Notes under the pieces: model-generated
What the model was told of the DNA's origin: nothing
Database searches by the model: none
What the model saw: only the letters and a program-made list of their open reading frames with translations
Shown: in pieces, positions 1 to 5,604 of the stretch
Numbering within the stretch: the stretch's first letter is position 1
Layout of the letters: every line of letters begins with the position of its first letter
Assembly (NCBI GenBank): GCA_030597965.1
Contig: JAUVQU010000098.1
Location: forward strand, 1-8,274
Reading direction: 5' to 3'
Origin: Cellvibrionaceae bacterium
GTDB lineage: Bacteria; Pseudomonadota; Gammaproteobacteria; Pseudomonadales; Cellvibrionaceae
DNA: 8,274 bases
Translations under genes and position numbers: made by a program

Positions 1-539
1 AGGAACGGATCCGCAATGGGCGGCACCTCCAGATAAATGACAGCCCCACCAACCAGCGCAGCTACCGAGCCCAATAAGTCTCCCATTACGTGCAGAAGCG
101 CTCCGCGGACGTTTATAGTTTGCTCTCCACGCATCAGCACCCAAGCCACTACGATATTCACCAGCAAACCGAGCCCGCCTATCGCCAAAACCATGCCTCC
201 GGCAACGGCGGGTGTATCTGCCATGCGGCGGATCGCCTCGTAAGCGATGAATACGATCACCCCGAACATAAACAGCACGTTAAACAGAGCGCCGAGGATT
301 TCAGCACGCTTGAGTCCAAAGGAGTGCTGACGCGATGCTGGCTTCTTGGCCAGCCAAGCAGCGAAGGCACCAATCCCTAGCGACAATGAATCGGTTAGCA
401 TGTGGCCTGCGTCCGACAACAGGGCAAGCGAATCAGCTATCAGGCCACCGAACACTTCGACAGCTGCAAAACCTGTAGTGAAGACCAGTGCGAACAACAA
501 GGTCTTGCCGCCACTATGGCTATGATCGTGGTCTGACAT
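1..539 (-). CDS. Cation diffusion facilitator (CzcD/ZitB-like Zn2+/heavy-metal efflux), 5' part only
   Basis: I translated the minus strand from the ATG at 539; 179 codons are open to the window edge, so the C-terminal half is missing here. The protein starts with a short His-rich stretch (MSDHDHSHSGG), then shows membrane segments near residues 14-34, 38-62, 82-104, 113-136 and 150-170. Two HxxxD pairs typical of zinc-type CDF transporters are present: H46/D50 in SDAGHMLTD and H150/D154 in HVMGD. In this family these four residues form the transport site of a proton-driven inner-membrane antiporter that exports Zn2+ and often Cd2+ or Co2+ to the periplasm. A good ribosome site, AAGGAG, lies about 6 bases before the ATG. 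It follows the ykvA-like gene on the same strand after 135 bp. Family is certain; the exact metal is not. DmeF-type cobalt pumps are related and usually carry a longer His-rich region. Confidence 0.93.
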   Translation of the reverse strand, partial: MSDHDHSHSGGKTLLFALVFTTGFAAVEVFGGLIADSLALLSDAGHMLTDSLSLGIGAFAAWLAKKPASRQHSFGLKRAEILGALFNVLFMFGVIVFIAYEAIRRMADTPAVAGGMVLAIGGLGLLVNIVVAWVLMRGEQTINVRGALLHVMGDLLGSVAALVGGAVIYLEVPPIADPF

Positions 540-637
540 TTATGTCTCCTTCGTTATTAGCCCACGAGACTTCCCGCGAGCCACCCCTACCCTCTATCAG
601 GCCATTGGGTCGACAGGTTTTTTCCGCGCTAATATAA

Positions 638-654
638 GGCAGGTTGTACCTGCC
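638..654. terminator. Perfect hairpin between the ykvA-like and CDF genes
   Basis: GGCAGGT-TGT-ACCTGCC is a perfect 7-bp inverted repeat with a 3-base loop, 20 bp past the stop of the DUF1232 gene. On the minus strand it is followed by TTATATTAG, which is only a weak U tract. It may terminate or attenuate transcription from the ykvA-like gene, or act as an mRNA-stabilising stem or an operator for the CDF gene. The symmetry is clear and the function is inferred. Confidence 0.45.
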
Positions 655-674
655 ACATTACGTATTGGATATAT

Positions 675-1052
675 TCATAGGAGCATTCTTGCCAAGAAGG
701 TGGCGAAGAAGAACCAGATAGCGATAAACACGCCAGCAGCTATGCGGCTTACCGGGCGTTCAGAGGCTGCGTCAGCGGTTGCTCGGTGCTCGTTCATGAC
801 CTCTGGTGGTGTAAGCTTCACCACCAACAATATCCCGAGTGGGACAATGATGATGTCGTCCACGTAGCCGAGTACGGGGATGAAGTCGGGGATCAAGTCG
901 ATAGGTGAGACGGCATAGGCTGCGACAATCATTGCCAACACCTCTGCAAACCATGGGGTACGTGGATCGCGAGCGGCAAGCCAGACGGCGTGTACATCCC
1001 GTTTGATCGTGCGAGCCCATTGTTTAGCGTTCGAGATTAGTTCTGTTGTCAT
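675..1052 (-). CDS. DUF1232 (YkvA-like) membrane protein
   Basis: The 125-residue product carries the DUF1232 signature around residues 40-75: AYAVSPIDLIPDFIPVLGYV followed by DD and a hydrophobic run (IIIVPLGILLVV). A second hydrophobic segment lies at residues 103-124, so two membrane passes are likely. The biochemical role of DUF1232 proteins is not known, but they recur beside metal-resistance and stress genes, as here. The start is ATG at 1052. Only a weak purine-rich site (AGAGAAAG) is visible upstream, so the exact start is moderately sure. The gene lies between an RcnR-like regulator (239 bp upstream) and a CDF transporter (135 bp downstream), all on the same strand. One metal-responsive unit is possible, though the hairpin at 638-654 may separate the CDF gene. 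Confidence 0.85.
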   Translation of the reverse strand: MTTELISNAKQWARTIKRDVHAVWLAARDPRTPWFAEVLAMIVAAYAVSPIDLIPDFIPVLGYVDDIIIVPLGILLVVKLTPPEVMNEHRATADAASERPVSRIAAGVFIAIWFFFATFLARMLL

Positions 1053-1104
1053 CAGGGACTTTCTCTACTCAGTACTCGTACCAACAAGAAGCAAGGCCAG
1101 TTCC

Positions 1105-1257
1105 TCAGTGCTGAAACACAGCAAGGAAGCCGGAGCGCATAACTGTAATCGCTTCATGGTAGAAATCACCCCAGGCGTAGGTGATGGTCGTACCGCGCCA
1201 GGGCCTTTGATCCTTTTCTTCGAGCGGGTGGCGGCCTTGATCATTGCTCTCATCCAT
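1105..1257 (-). CDS. Possible 50-residue small protein, unrecognised
   Basis: The 239-bp gap between the RcnR-like gene and the ykvA-like gene has one minus-strand frame whose translation looks protein-like: ATG at 1257 to TGA at 1105. The N-terminus is acidic and hydrophilic (MDESNDQGRHPLEEKDQ) and the second half is aromatic and hydrophobic (TYAWGDFYHEAITV). I do not recognise it. No convincing ribosome site precedes the ATG. An overlapping 62-residue frame begins four bases away at 1253, and a 98-residue frame is open on the other strand, so open frames alone prove little here. It could be a small gene, a remnant of a larger one, or chance. Confidence 0.22.
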   Translation of the reverse strand: MDESNDQGRHPLEEKDQRPWRGTTITYAWGDFYHEAITVMRSGFLAVFQH

Positions 1258-1291
1258 ATTGAATATTCTGTGTGCCAGGCTTCTTTCTCTC

Positions 1292-1561
1292 CTACTTGAG
1301 GTAGGACTTGATGACCTGTAGCACCGCGTCCAAATCTTGTTGCCGCTGCTCCAATTCGGGCTCCCTGACGATGTGATCAGTTAGGTGTCCCTCTATTATG
1401 GCTGCCATCAGCCCATTGACCGCCCCGCGAATCGCGGCAGTCTGTTGCAGCACGGCAGTGCAATCCCCTTCCTTATCAAGTTGCCTTTCCAGTGCGGCTG
1501 CCTGCCCCTGAATGCGTCGAACACGAGTTAGCAGCTTCGCTTTGTCTTTGATCGTGTGCAT
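1292..1561 (-). CDS. RcnR/DmeR-type nickel-cobalt-responsive repressor (CsoR/RcnR/FrmR family)
   Basis: The 89-residue all-helical regulator resembles E. coli RcnR over its whole length (HTIKDKAKL, RIQGQ, AAIRGAVNGLM, EGHLTDHIV, IKSYLK). The residues that bind Ni/Co in RcnR have counterparts: H2 (RcnR H3), C34 (C35), H59 (H60) and H63 (H64). This favours nickel/cobalt sensing over copper (CsoR) or formaldehyde (FrmR). Family members are tetramers that repress an efflux gene until metal binds. A matching operator lies at 1608-1622, about 47 bp upstream, between this gene and a divergent broken NreB-like pump. That arrangement suggests self-repression and control of the pump. The downstream ykvA-like and CDF genes are on the same strand and might also be controlled, as in dmeRF operons; that last point is inference. 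Confidence 0.9.
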   Translation of the reverse strand: MHTIKDKAKLLTRVRRIQGQAAALERQLDKEGDCTAVLQQTAAIRGAVNGLMAAIIEGHLTDHIVREPELEQRQQDLDAVLQVIKSYLK

Positions 1562-1598
1562 GTGGTCGTCTCTGTGGAGAAGGAAACAGTACAGGAGG

Positions 1599-1623
1599 TA
1601 GTATAGATACTAGGGGGTAGTAT
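1599..1623. promoter_or_regulatory. RcnR-type operator between repressor and broken pump gene
   Basis: TACTAGGGGGTAGTA at 1608-1622 matches the published RcnR site TACT-G6-N-AGTA except for the first G of the run. It sits in a 17-base inverted repeat (ATACTA-GGGGG-TAGTAT, 1607-1623). It overlaps a second inverted repeat to the left, TAGTAT-AG-ATACTA (1599-1612), and a degenerate G-rich half (AGGAGGTAGTA, 1593-1603). Two stacked sites would suit binding by a tetramer with DNA wrapping. The location, in the 149-bp divergent gap, fits joint control of both genes. The pattern is read directly; binding is inferred. Confidence 0.8.
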
Positions 1624-1710
1624 GGCTTGCTTGCAACAGAAGAAAGTTATGTGAATCGTTCATCCCAGCATGCCGCCTGTAACCGACTGCAACACATCGA
1701 GGAGGGCCCC

Positions 1711-2391
1711 GTGCTCCAGGTGCTGGCTCATCGTATCTATCGTCACTCGTTCCTGGCCCAGGTCACCGCCCTCGTCGGCAACGGTTTAACGACGGTCGCC
1801 CTAGCGCTGCTGGCCCATGACTTGGTGGCCGGGCAGGCTAAGATGGTGGCCTATGTGGGCATCGCGTCACTGGTCGAAGCCTACGCCTCGCGTCTGCCGC
1901 GCTGCTGATGGTGATGAGCTTCGATGTGCTGTTCCTGCTCAATAGTCTGGCCTTCCTGGTCGTCTCGGTGGTCCTGCTGTCGCCCCAAACTGCGGATGAC
2001 GAAGCGCTAAGTGACTGGCGCAAGGTCTCCCACGGCATGCGAATCTACTTGAAAACGCCCCGGCTGTGAGGGATGCTTGCCCTGAACATAGCGGTTTCGG
2101 TCGCCGGGGCCATGCAAATCGTTAACACCGTGGTCTATGTCCGCTCCGGGCCTGGGCGAACAGGCGCTCGCGACCCGTCTCTGGCCGTCACGGGTTCCGG
2201 TGGCGCTCTAGCATGACCATGCTCCTGTGGAGCACTCCCATCTGCACTACCATGACGACCATCACCAGCATGAACATGAGGTCTGGGAGGGGTCTGAACC
2301 GCATCGCCATCCTCACCATCACCCGAGGGGCAGGCATCGACACATCTTTGTAATCGATTTGTCATCACACGAAATGGACGTCGTGACATGA
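1711..2391 (+). pseudogene. Broken NreB-like MFS nickel(-cobalt) efflux gene with His-rich C-terminus
   Basis: GTG at 1711 follows a strong ribosome site (GAGGAGG). The N-terminus (HRIYRHSFLAQVTALVGNG) is that of NreB-type major-facilitator nickel exporters. The frame then loses about a dozen residues before KMVAYVGIAS and stops at TGA 1906-1908. The next piece (MSFDVLFLLNSLAFLVV, through SHGMRIYLKTPRL) is in another frame, implying loss of roughly 85 codons by comparison with the family as I remember it. It meets an in-frame TGA at 2067 where relatives have Arg. Reading beyond the stop gives GAMQIVNTVVYVR, then a frameshift near 2148 restores the first frame (GLGEQALATRL), which ends at TAG 2209. 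A His-rich tail (HDHAPVEHSHLHYHDDHHQH and on to HRHIFVIDL, 2212-2391) is intact in that frame. NreB tails are similarly His-rich. No functional pump can be made. Confidence 0.82.
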
Positions 2392-2646
2392 CAAAAAGGC
2401 ACAAGAAACGTTTGTATGACCATTTTGGCTGACAACATCCTTCACTTACTGTAATACCGCATCCTGGGCACAAAGACGAAAGAGCATGATCTACACTTCA
2501 GCTCGAAGCTCCGGTTCCGGTGACCTGCAAGGAAAAGCATCAGTAGTTCGATTCTGCGTTTATGCTACGTGAACAGTCCTCTTTCCCAGAGGGTTGCTAC
2601 GCATATTGCTTTAACACTGTCTCTGGATGACACAGATCAGGAAAGA
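2392..2646. other. Non-coding stretch between pump remnant and mntP
   Basis: I see no convincing gene in these 255 bases. Short frames exist, and a 112-residue minus-strand frame (2135-2473) is antisense to the His-rich remnant. No transposase, clear terminal inverted repeat or tRNA is visible. A small weak stem (CCTCT-TTCCC-AGAGG) lies near 2580-2595. It marks the change from the more G+C-rich metal patch to the more A+T-rich mntP/eptA side and could be an old insertion or deletion junction; that reading is inference. Confidence 0.5.
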
Positions 2647-3210
2647 TCAATTAAAAAAAGCAGTATGTTCGGCTAACACTCCCAGGCCAATACCAATTAA
2701 AACGATCCCACCGATCAGCTCAGACCAGTGGCTAACGTATTTGCCAAATTGGTGACCCAATAAGGTGCCAATTGATGCCATGACAGTAGTGGCTAAACCA
2801 ATAGCTAAGCTGGTAGCGATGATATTGGCATCAATAAAGGCAAGGCTTGCACCAACGGCCATGGCATCAATACTCGTAGCAATAGCCGTTAATATCAATA
2901 ACCACAGTGTTTGCTTTTCTTGGGCTATTTTGTCTTCTTTGCATAGGCCCGAATACACCATATGTAAACCAATAACCAATAAGATTGAGAACGCAGCCCA
3001 GTGATCCCAAGCCTGCACAAAGCGCTGCGATGCTACCCCGGCCAACCAGCCCAGCAAGGGTGTTATGGTCTCGATAGTACCAAATATCAGCCCAATGCTG
3101 ATGGCGTGCCGAAACGAGGGTTTTTGTAGCTCAGCGCCTTTGCTGATGGAAGCAGCGAAGGCATCTGCCGACATGGAAAAGGCCAAAATCAATATGGTGG
3201 CAAATGTCAT
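2647..3210 (-). CDS. mntP: MntP manganese efflux pump
   Basis: The 187-residue protein has the length and internal-repeat layout of E. coli MntP (about 188 residues): six membrane segments in two homologous halves. Conserved features are FSMSADAFAASISKG (D16) at the start of the first half and ATSIDAMAVGASLAF (D115) at the start of the second. Between the halves are LIFGTIETITPLLGW (E47) and a charged cytoplasmic loop near residues 89-100 (CKEDKIAQEKQ). The family exports Mn2+ across the inner membrane and protects against manganese excess. The start ATG at 3210 gives the normal N-terminus; the ribosome site (AGAGA) is weak. The gene stands alone on the minus strand, with 258 bp of non-coding DNA upstream holding a likely promoter and a foldable leader. 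In E. coli mntP is controlled by MntR and a yybP-ykoY riboswitch; neither consensus is evident to me here. Confidence 0.95.
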   Translation of the reverse strand: MTFATILILAFSMSADAFAASISKGAELQKPSFRHAISIGLIFGTIETITPLLGWLAGVASQRFVQAWDHWAAFSILLVIGLHMVYSGLCKEDKIAQEKQTLWLLILTAIATSIDAMAVGASLAFIDANIIATSLAIGLATTVMASIGTLLGHQFGKYVSHWSELIGGIVLIGIGLGVLAEHTAFFN

Positions 3211-3304
3211 GACATGGTGTCTCTAGCTGAAAATCCGACGCTCTAAACCAAGTCACCCAAAATTACTGCTATACTTAAGTAAATTCGTCGGGTATTAAAA
3301 GGCT
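3211..3304 (-). promoter_or_regulatory. Foldable 5' leader of mntP (candidate cis-regulatory RNA)
   Basis: If transcription starts near 3304, the mntP mRNA has a leader of about 94 nt. In it, CCGACG (3291-3286) can pair with CGUCGG (3240-3235), closing a 45-nt interior that contains a second stem, UUACU/AGUAA. The closing stem ends about 25 nt before the start codon. This could be a metal-responsive element, but I do not see the GGGGAGUAG-type motif or the paired-loop signature of yybP-ykoY riboswitches. A 6-bp pairing can arise by chance. Confidence 0.35.
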
Positions 3305-3310
3305 CCCAAC

Positions 3311-3341
3311 ATTATCATTTCCGGCTAGATAAACAAGTCAA
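3311..3341 (-). promoter_or_regulatory. Candidate sigma-70 promoter for mntP
   Basis: On the minus strand, TTGACT (3341-3336) and GATAAT (3316-3311, preceded by an extended -10-like TG) each match 5 of 6 consensus bases. The 19-base spacer is longer than ideal. An inverted repeat, GTCTT-GTAT-AAGAC (3361-3374), lies about 20 bases upstream of the -35 and could bind a regulator. Confidence 0.45.
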
Positions 3342-3360
3342 AACGTTAAAAATATAGTTC

Positions 3361-3421
3361 GTCTTGTATAAGACACTTAGCATAGGCTAGCCATGTTTCC
3401 TCAGTCTTTACTTTTAGCCTA
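3361..3421. repeat. Two inverted repeats upstream of the mntP promoter
   Basis: GTCTT-GTAT-AAGAC (3361-3374) is a 5-bp-arm inverted repeat with a 4-base centre. TAGGCTA (3383-3389) and TAGCCTA (3415-3421) are 7-bp arms 25 bases apart. The region is the shared gap between the end of the 124-residue gene and mntP. The symmetry is seen directly; a role as an operator or a weak terminator is only possible. The T8 run at about 3439-3446 is not preceded by a usable stem. Confidence 0.3.
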
Positions 3422-3468
3422 GTTGCATTAATAAGTGAATTTTTTTTCAATAGCGTACATTAAGTGTG

Positions 3469-3843
3469 TTAATCCAATAGATATAAAATTATTAAGGTTC
3501 CAACTCCTGCAGCTCCTAATGCGTCGAGCGTATCTATCAAATCATTTTCAACTACTTTCAATACACTGATAGAATAATAACGTCCAAGTAACTGTGACAT
3601 ACCACTTGACGTTACACTTAATATGGCGATGATGATCTCGATTCTTTCTATTCCCGTTAACCACAGCAGAGTCGATAGTAAAGTAATTAAAACAACACTG
3701 GCTCTAAAGGAAAGCCATTTAGCAGAATGTATAGAGGTATTGACACCGTCTACCAAGCCCCCTGCTGTTGCCATTTTTTTGGGTAGTAGCCGTCTCCAAA
3801 AACCTTGGTTGGAGTCCAATAGATGCGATAAAACCATGTGCAT
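3469..3843 (-). CDS. Unrecognised small membrane protein behind eptA
   Basis: I do not recognise this 124-residue protein. It has a basic N-terminal region (FWRRLLPKKMATAGGLVDGV, about residues 15-34). Hydrophobic segments follow near residues 48-64 (ASVVLITLLSTLLWLTG), 68-86 (IEIIIAILSVTSSGMSQLL) and 110-123 (AAGVGTLIILYLL), with an acidic stretch between the last two (VENDLIDTLD). Two or three membrane passes are likely. Upstream there is no clear ribosome site, and ATG codons at 3843 and 3837 are both possible. The frame is open upstream only to a TGA near the end of eptA. It follows eptA on the same strand after 69 bp, with a PmrA-box-like repeat and hairpin in that gap, so it may be co-expressed with the lipid A modification genes. 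It could also be a poorly conserved lone gene. Confidence 0.6.
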   Translation of the reverse strand: MHMVLSHLLDSNQGFWRRLLPKKMATAGGLVDGVNTSIHSAKWLSFRASVVLITLLSTLLWLTGIERIEIIIAILSVTSSGMSQLLGRYYSISVLKVVENDLIDTLDALGAAGVGTLIILYLLD

Positions 3844-3884
3844 ACACCAGGATAGTTGAGCAGAGTGGAGAGCAGCTTGACATG

Positions 3885-3911
3885 GAATACTTAACGATCA
3901 CTTAAGCATTC
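3885..3911. promoter_or_regulatory. Hairpin plus PmrA-box-like repeat just after eptA
   Basis: CTTAAC-GATCA-CTTAAG (3890-3906, plus strand; CTTAAG-TGATC-GTTAAG on the minus) matches 11 of 12 specified positions of YTTAAK-N5-YTTAAK. The same bases sit in an imperfect 10-bp inverted repeat (3885-3894 with 3902-3911, 7-base loop, 9 of 10 paired) that begins one base past the eptA stop. It could be an operator for the 124-residue gene or a transcript-end stem for eptA; no U tract follows. Confidence 0.35.
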
Positions 3912-3912
3912 A

Positions 3913-5580
3913 TTAATTGGCGAGGCTCCGGCACGTTTGGCTAATATCTTCTGCCTGCTGATATACGTCCGTTGCTACGCCAAGCAACCCCAGCACGCTG
4001 TGAAATAAGTTATCGTGGGAAGCGGCTTGATCAGAGACTTGGCGTAAGCACTCCGTATCGAGTCCTCGCTGCTTTGAAAATGAGTTGGAAAGCCACCAAA
4101 CCATAGGCACATGGGTCTGTTCATCGGGAGCAATGGCATAGGGAATGCCGTGCAAATATAGGCCTTTTTCACCCAGTGATTCACCATGATCAGAGAGATA
4201 GATCATCGCAGTTGCGTAGTCATCCTGACGCTTTAACATCTCAATCACCTGATCCAACACAGTGTCGGTATACAGAATGGCATTGTCGTAGCTGTTGGTA
4301 ATGTCGTCTCTTGAGCACTTGGCTAAATCAGCGGTGGTGCAAGCGGGAACAAAACGTTCGTAGTCATCAGGGTAGCGTTGGTAATAGCTGGGGCCGTGGT
4401 TGCCTAGCTGATGCAGCACAACAACCTGATCAGCTGAGGTACCGCTAATTTGCTTGGTCAAGGCTTGAACCAGTGCTTCATCCAAGCATCGCCCATCTTG
4501 ACACAAAGAGGCATACTCTTCTGGCGATAGCGCTTTTGTCGTCACTCCGTCGCAGACACCTTTACAGCCTGACTGGTTATCAAGCCAGGTGACCTCTAAC
4601 CCGGCGTGGGCTAATACGTCCAGCAAGGATTCATATTGCTGAGCATACGATTTAGCGTAATCGGCACGCCCTGGTAATGAAAACATGCAGGGTAATGAGA
4701 CCGCTGTGCTTGTACCGCATGAGGAAACATCTGAAAAATTGATAACGTCAGGCTGCTGGGCAAGTTTGGGTGTGGTTTGGCGTTCATAACCATTTAACCC
4801 CCAATTCGCCGCCCGTACCGTTTCGCCCACCACGATGACGAGCAGTGTGGGTTTGTCACCCGCTTGTGAACTGATACTGGCGTCCTCACCCACCGGGGAA
4901 CGCACCGTATTCGCGGAAGCGTGTTGGCTCGAAAGGGCCTGCGCCATCGAAACAATATAATTACCTGGGGTCACCAAGTAGCGTAGCTCTTTATTGTTGC
5001 GCATGAGTGACGACACTTCTTGGTAAGATAAGAAAATTGCTAACAGCAATATAGCAGTGCTGGCAAGGCAATAAGCTAAGCGACGCAACACTGCCTTCTT
5101 CCAAGTTGACTGTGTGATTTTAACGCGCCAAATCATGATGGTTGGCAAACAGAAAAAGAGCATTAAATGAATCAGTAATCCGGGTGTAAGAAGCTCCTGT
5201 GCCTCGTTAGTATCCGTTTGAAGCACGTTGTCTAACATTGAAGTATCAAAATAGGTGCCGTAATAGCTAGTAAAGTAACTGACGAAAGCGGCAATCAGAA
5301 AAAGTAAAGTTAATAATGGCTTTACCAGTGTTCGAAAAGCAATGCTAATAAAGGCTAAATAGTTAAGACAGGTCATCACCAAAAACATAGTGGCAAAGGT
5401 TAGCCACGTCTGGACGGCAAGAGGTTCATAGCCAGCAAAGGCTTGTTGCCAAAAAGGGACATTGTAAAAAACACTGAATATGACAACGGCCCATAAGACA
5501 AGCTGCTCCGTGCTTAATGTGGGGCGATAATGCCAAGCGGTGCCAACAGCATTTGAAGGCAATGATAGCAAAGTACGCAT
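3913..5580 (-). CDS. eptA: EptA/PmrC-family lipid A phosphoethanolamine transferase
   Basis: The 555-residue protein has five N-terminal membrane segments (about 27-47, 56-80, 86-105, 135-151, 168-185) and a periplasmic sulfatase-fold domain (about 240-555). Catalytic and zinc residues are all visible: E253 in VVGETVRAANWG, nucleophile T290 in SCGTSTAVSLPC, H395 in GNHGPS, D464/H465 in YLSDHGES, H477 in YLHG and H490 in QTHVP. These match E246, T285, H395, D465, H466 and H478 of MCR-1. Paired cysteines (C288/C298, C414/C422 and others) fit the family's periplasmic disulfides. The enzyme moves phosphoethanolamine from phosphatidylethanolamine to lipid A phosphates, releasing diacylglycerol and lowering surface charge; relatives confer polymyxin resistance. 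ATG at 5580 follows an AGAGA ribosome site. It lies 24 bp behind the PAP2 gene, in the unit dgkA-pap2-eptA. No truncation is seen. Confidence 0.95.
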   Translation of the reverse strand: MRTLLSLPSNAVGTAWHYRPTLSTEQLVLWAVVIFSVFYNVPFWQQAFAGYEPLAVQTWLTFATMFLVMTCLNYLAFISIAFRTLVKPLLTLLFLIAAFVSYFTSYYGTYFDTSMLDNVLQTDTNEAQELLTPGLLIHLMLFFCLPTIMIWRVKITQSTWKKAVLRRLAYCLASTAILLLAIFLSYQEVSSLMRNNKELRYLVTPGNYIVSMAQALSSQHASANTVRSPVGEDASISSQAGDKPTLLVIVVGETVRAANWGLNGYERQTTPKLAQQPDVINFSDVSSCGTSTAVSLPCMFSLPGRADYAKSYAQQYESLLDVLAHAGLEVTWLDNQSGCKGVCDGVTTKALSPEEYASLCQDGRCLDEALVQALTKQISGTSADQVVVLHQLGNHGPSYYQRYPDDYERFVPACTTADLAKCSRDDITNSYDNAILYTDTVLDQVIEMLKRQDDYATAMIYLSDHGESLGEKGLYLHGIPYAIAPDEQTHVPMVWWLSNSFSKQRGLDTECLRQVSDQAASHDNLFHSVLGLLGVATDVYQQAEDISQTCRSLAN

Positions 5581-5604
5581 CGAAAAGATCTCTGAATGAA
5601 AAGA

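Noticed and set aside
1003..1299. 98-residue plus-strand open frame
   Set aside because: It overlaps the ends of two well-supported minus-strand genes, matches no family I recognise and has no ribosome site.
1627..1710. TTG 1627 as the start of the pump gene
   Set aside because: The extra 28 residues do not resemble the family and overlap the operator's downstream edge; GTG 1711 has a strong ribosome site and gives the family N-terminus.
2135..2473. 112-residue minus-strand open frame rich in Cys, His and Pro
   Set aside because: It is largely antisense to the His-rich tail of the broken pump, whose forward reading matches a known family; its composition mirrors the CAT/CAC repeats.
2543..2562. 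TTCGATTC resembling a tRNA T-loop
   Set aside because: The flanking bases do not make a good T stem, and no acceptor, D-arm or anticodon stem could be assembled around it.
3211..3304. yybP-ykoY manganese riboswitch before mntP
   Set aside because: The expected conserved loops were not found; only generic stems are visible, so it is listed as a candidate leader and not as that riboswitch.
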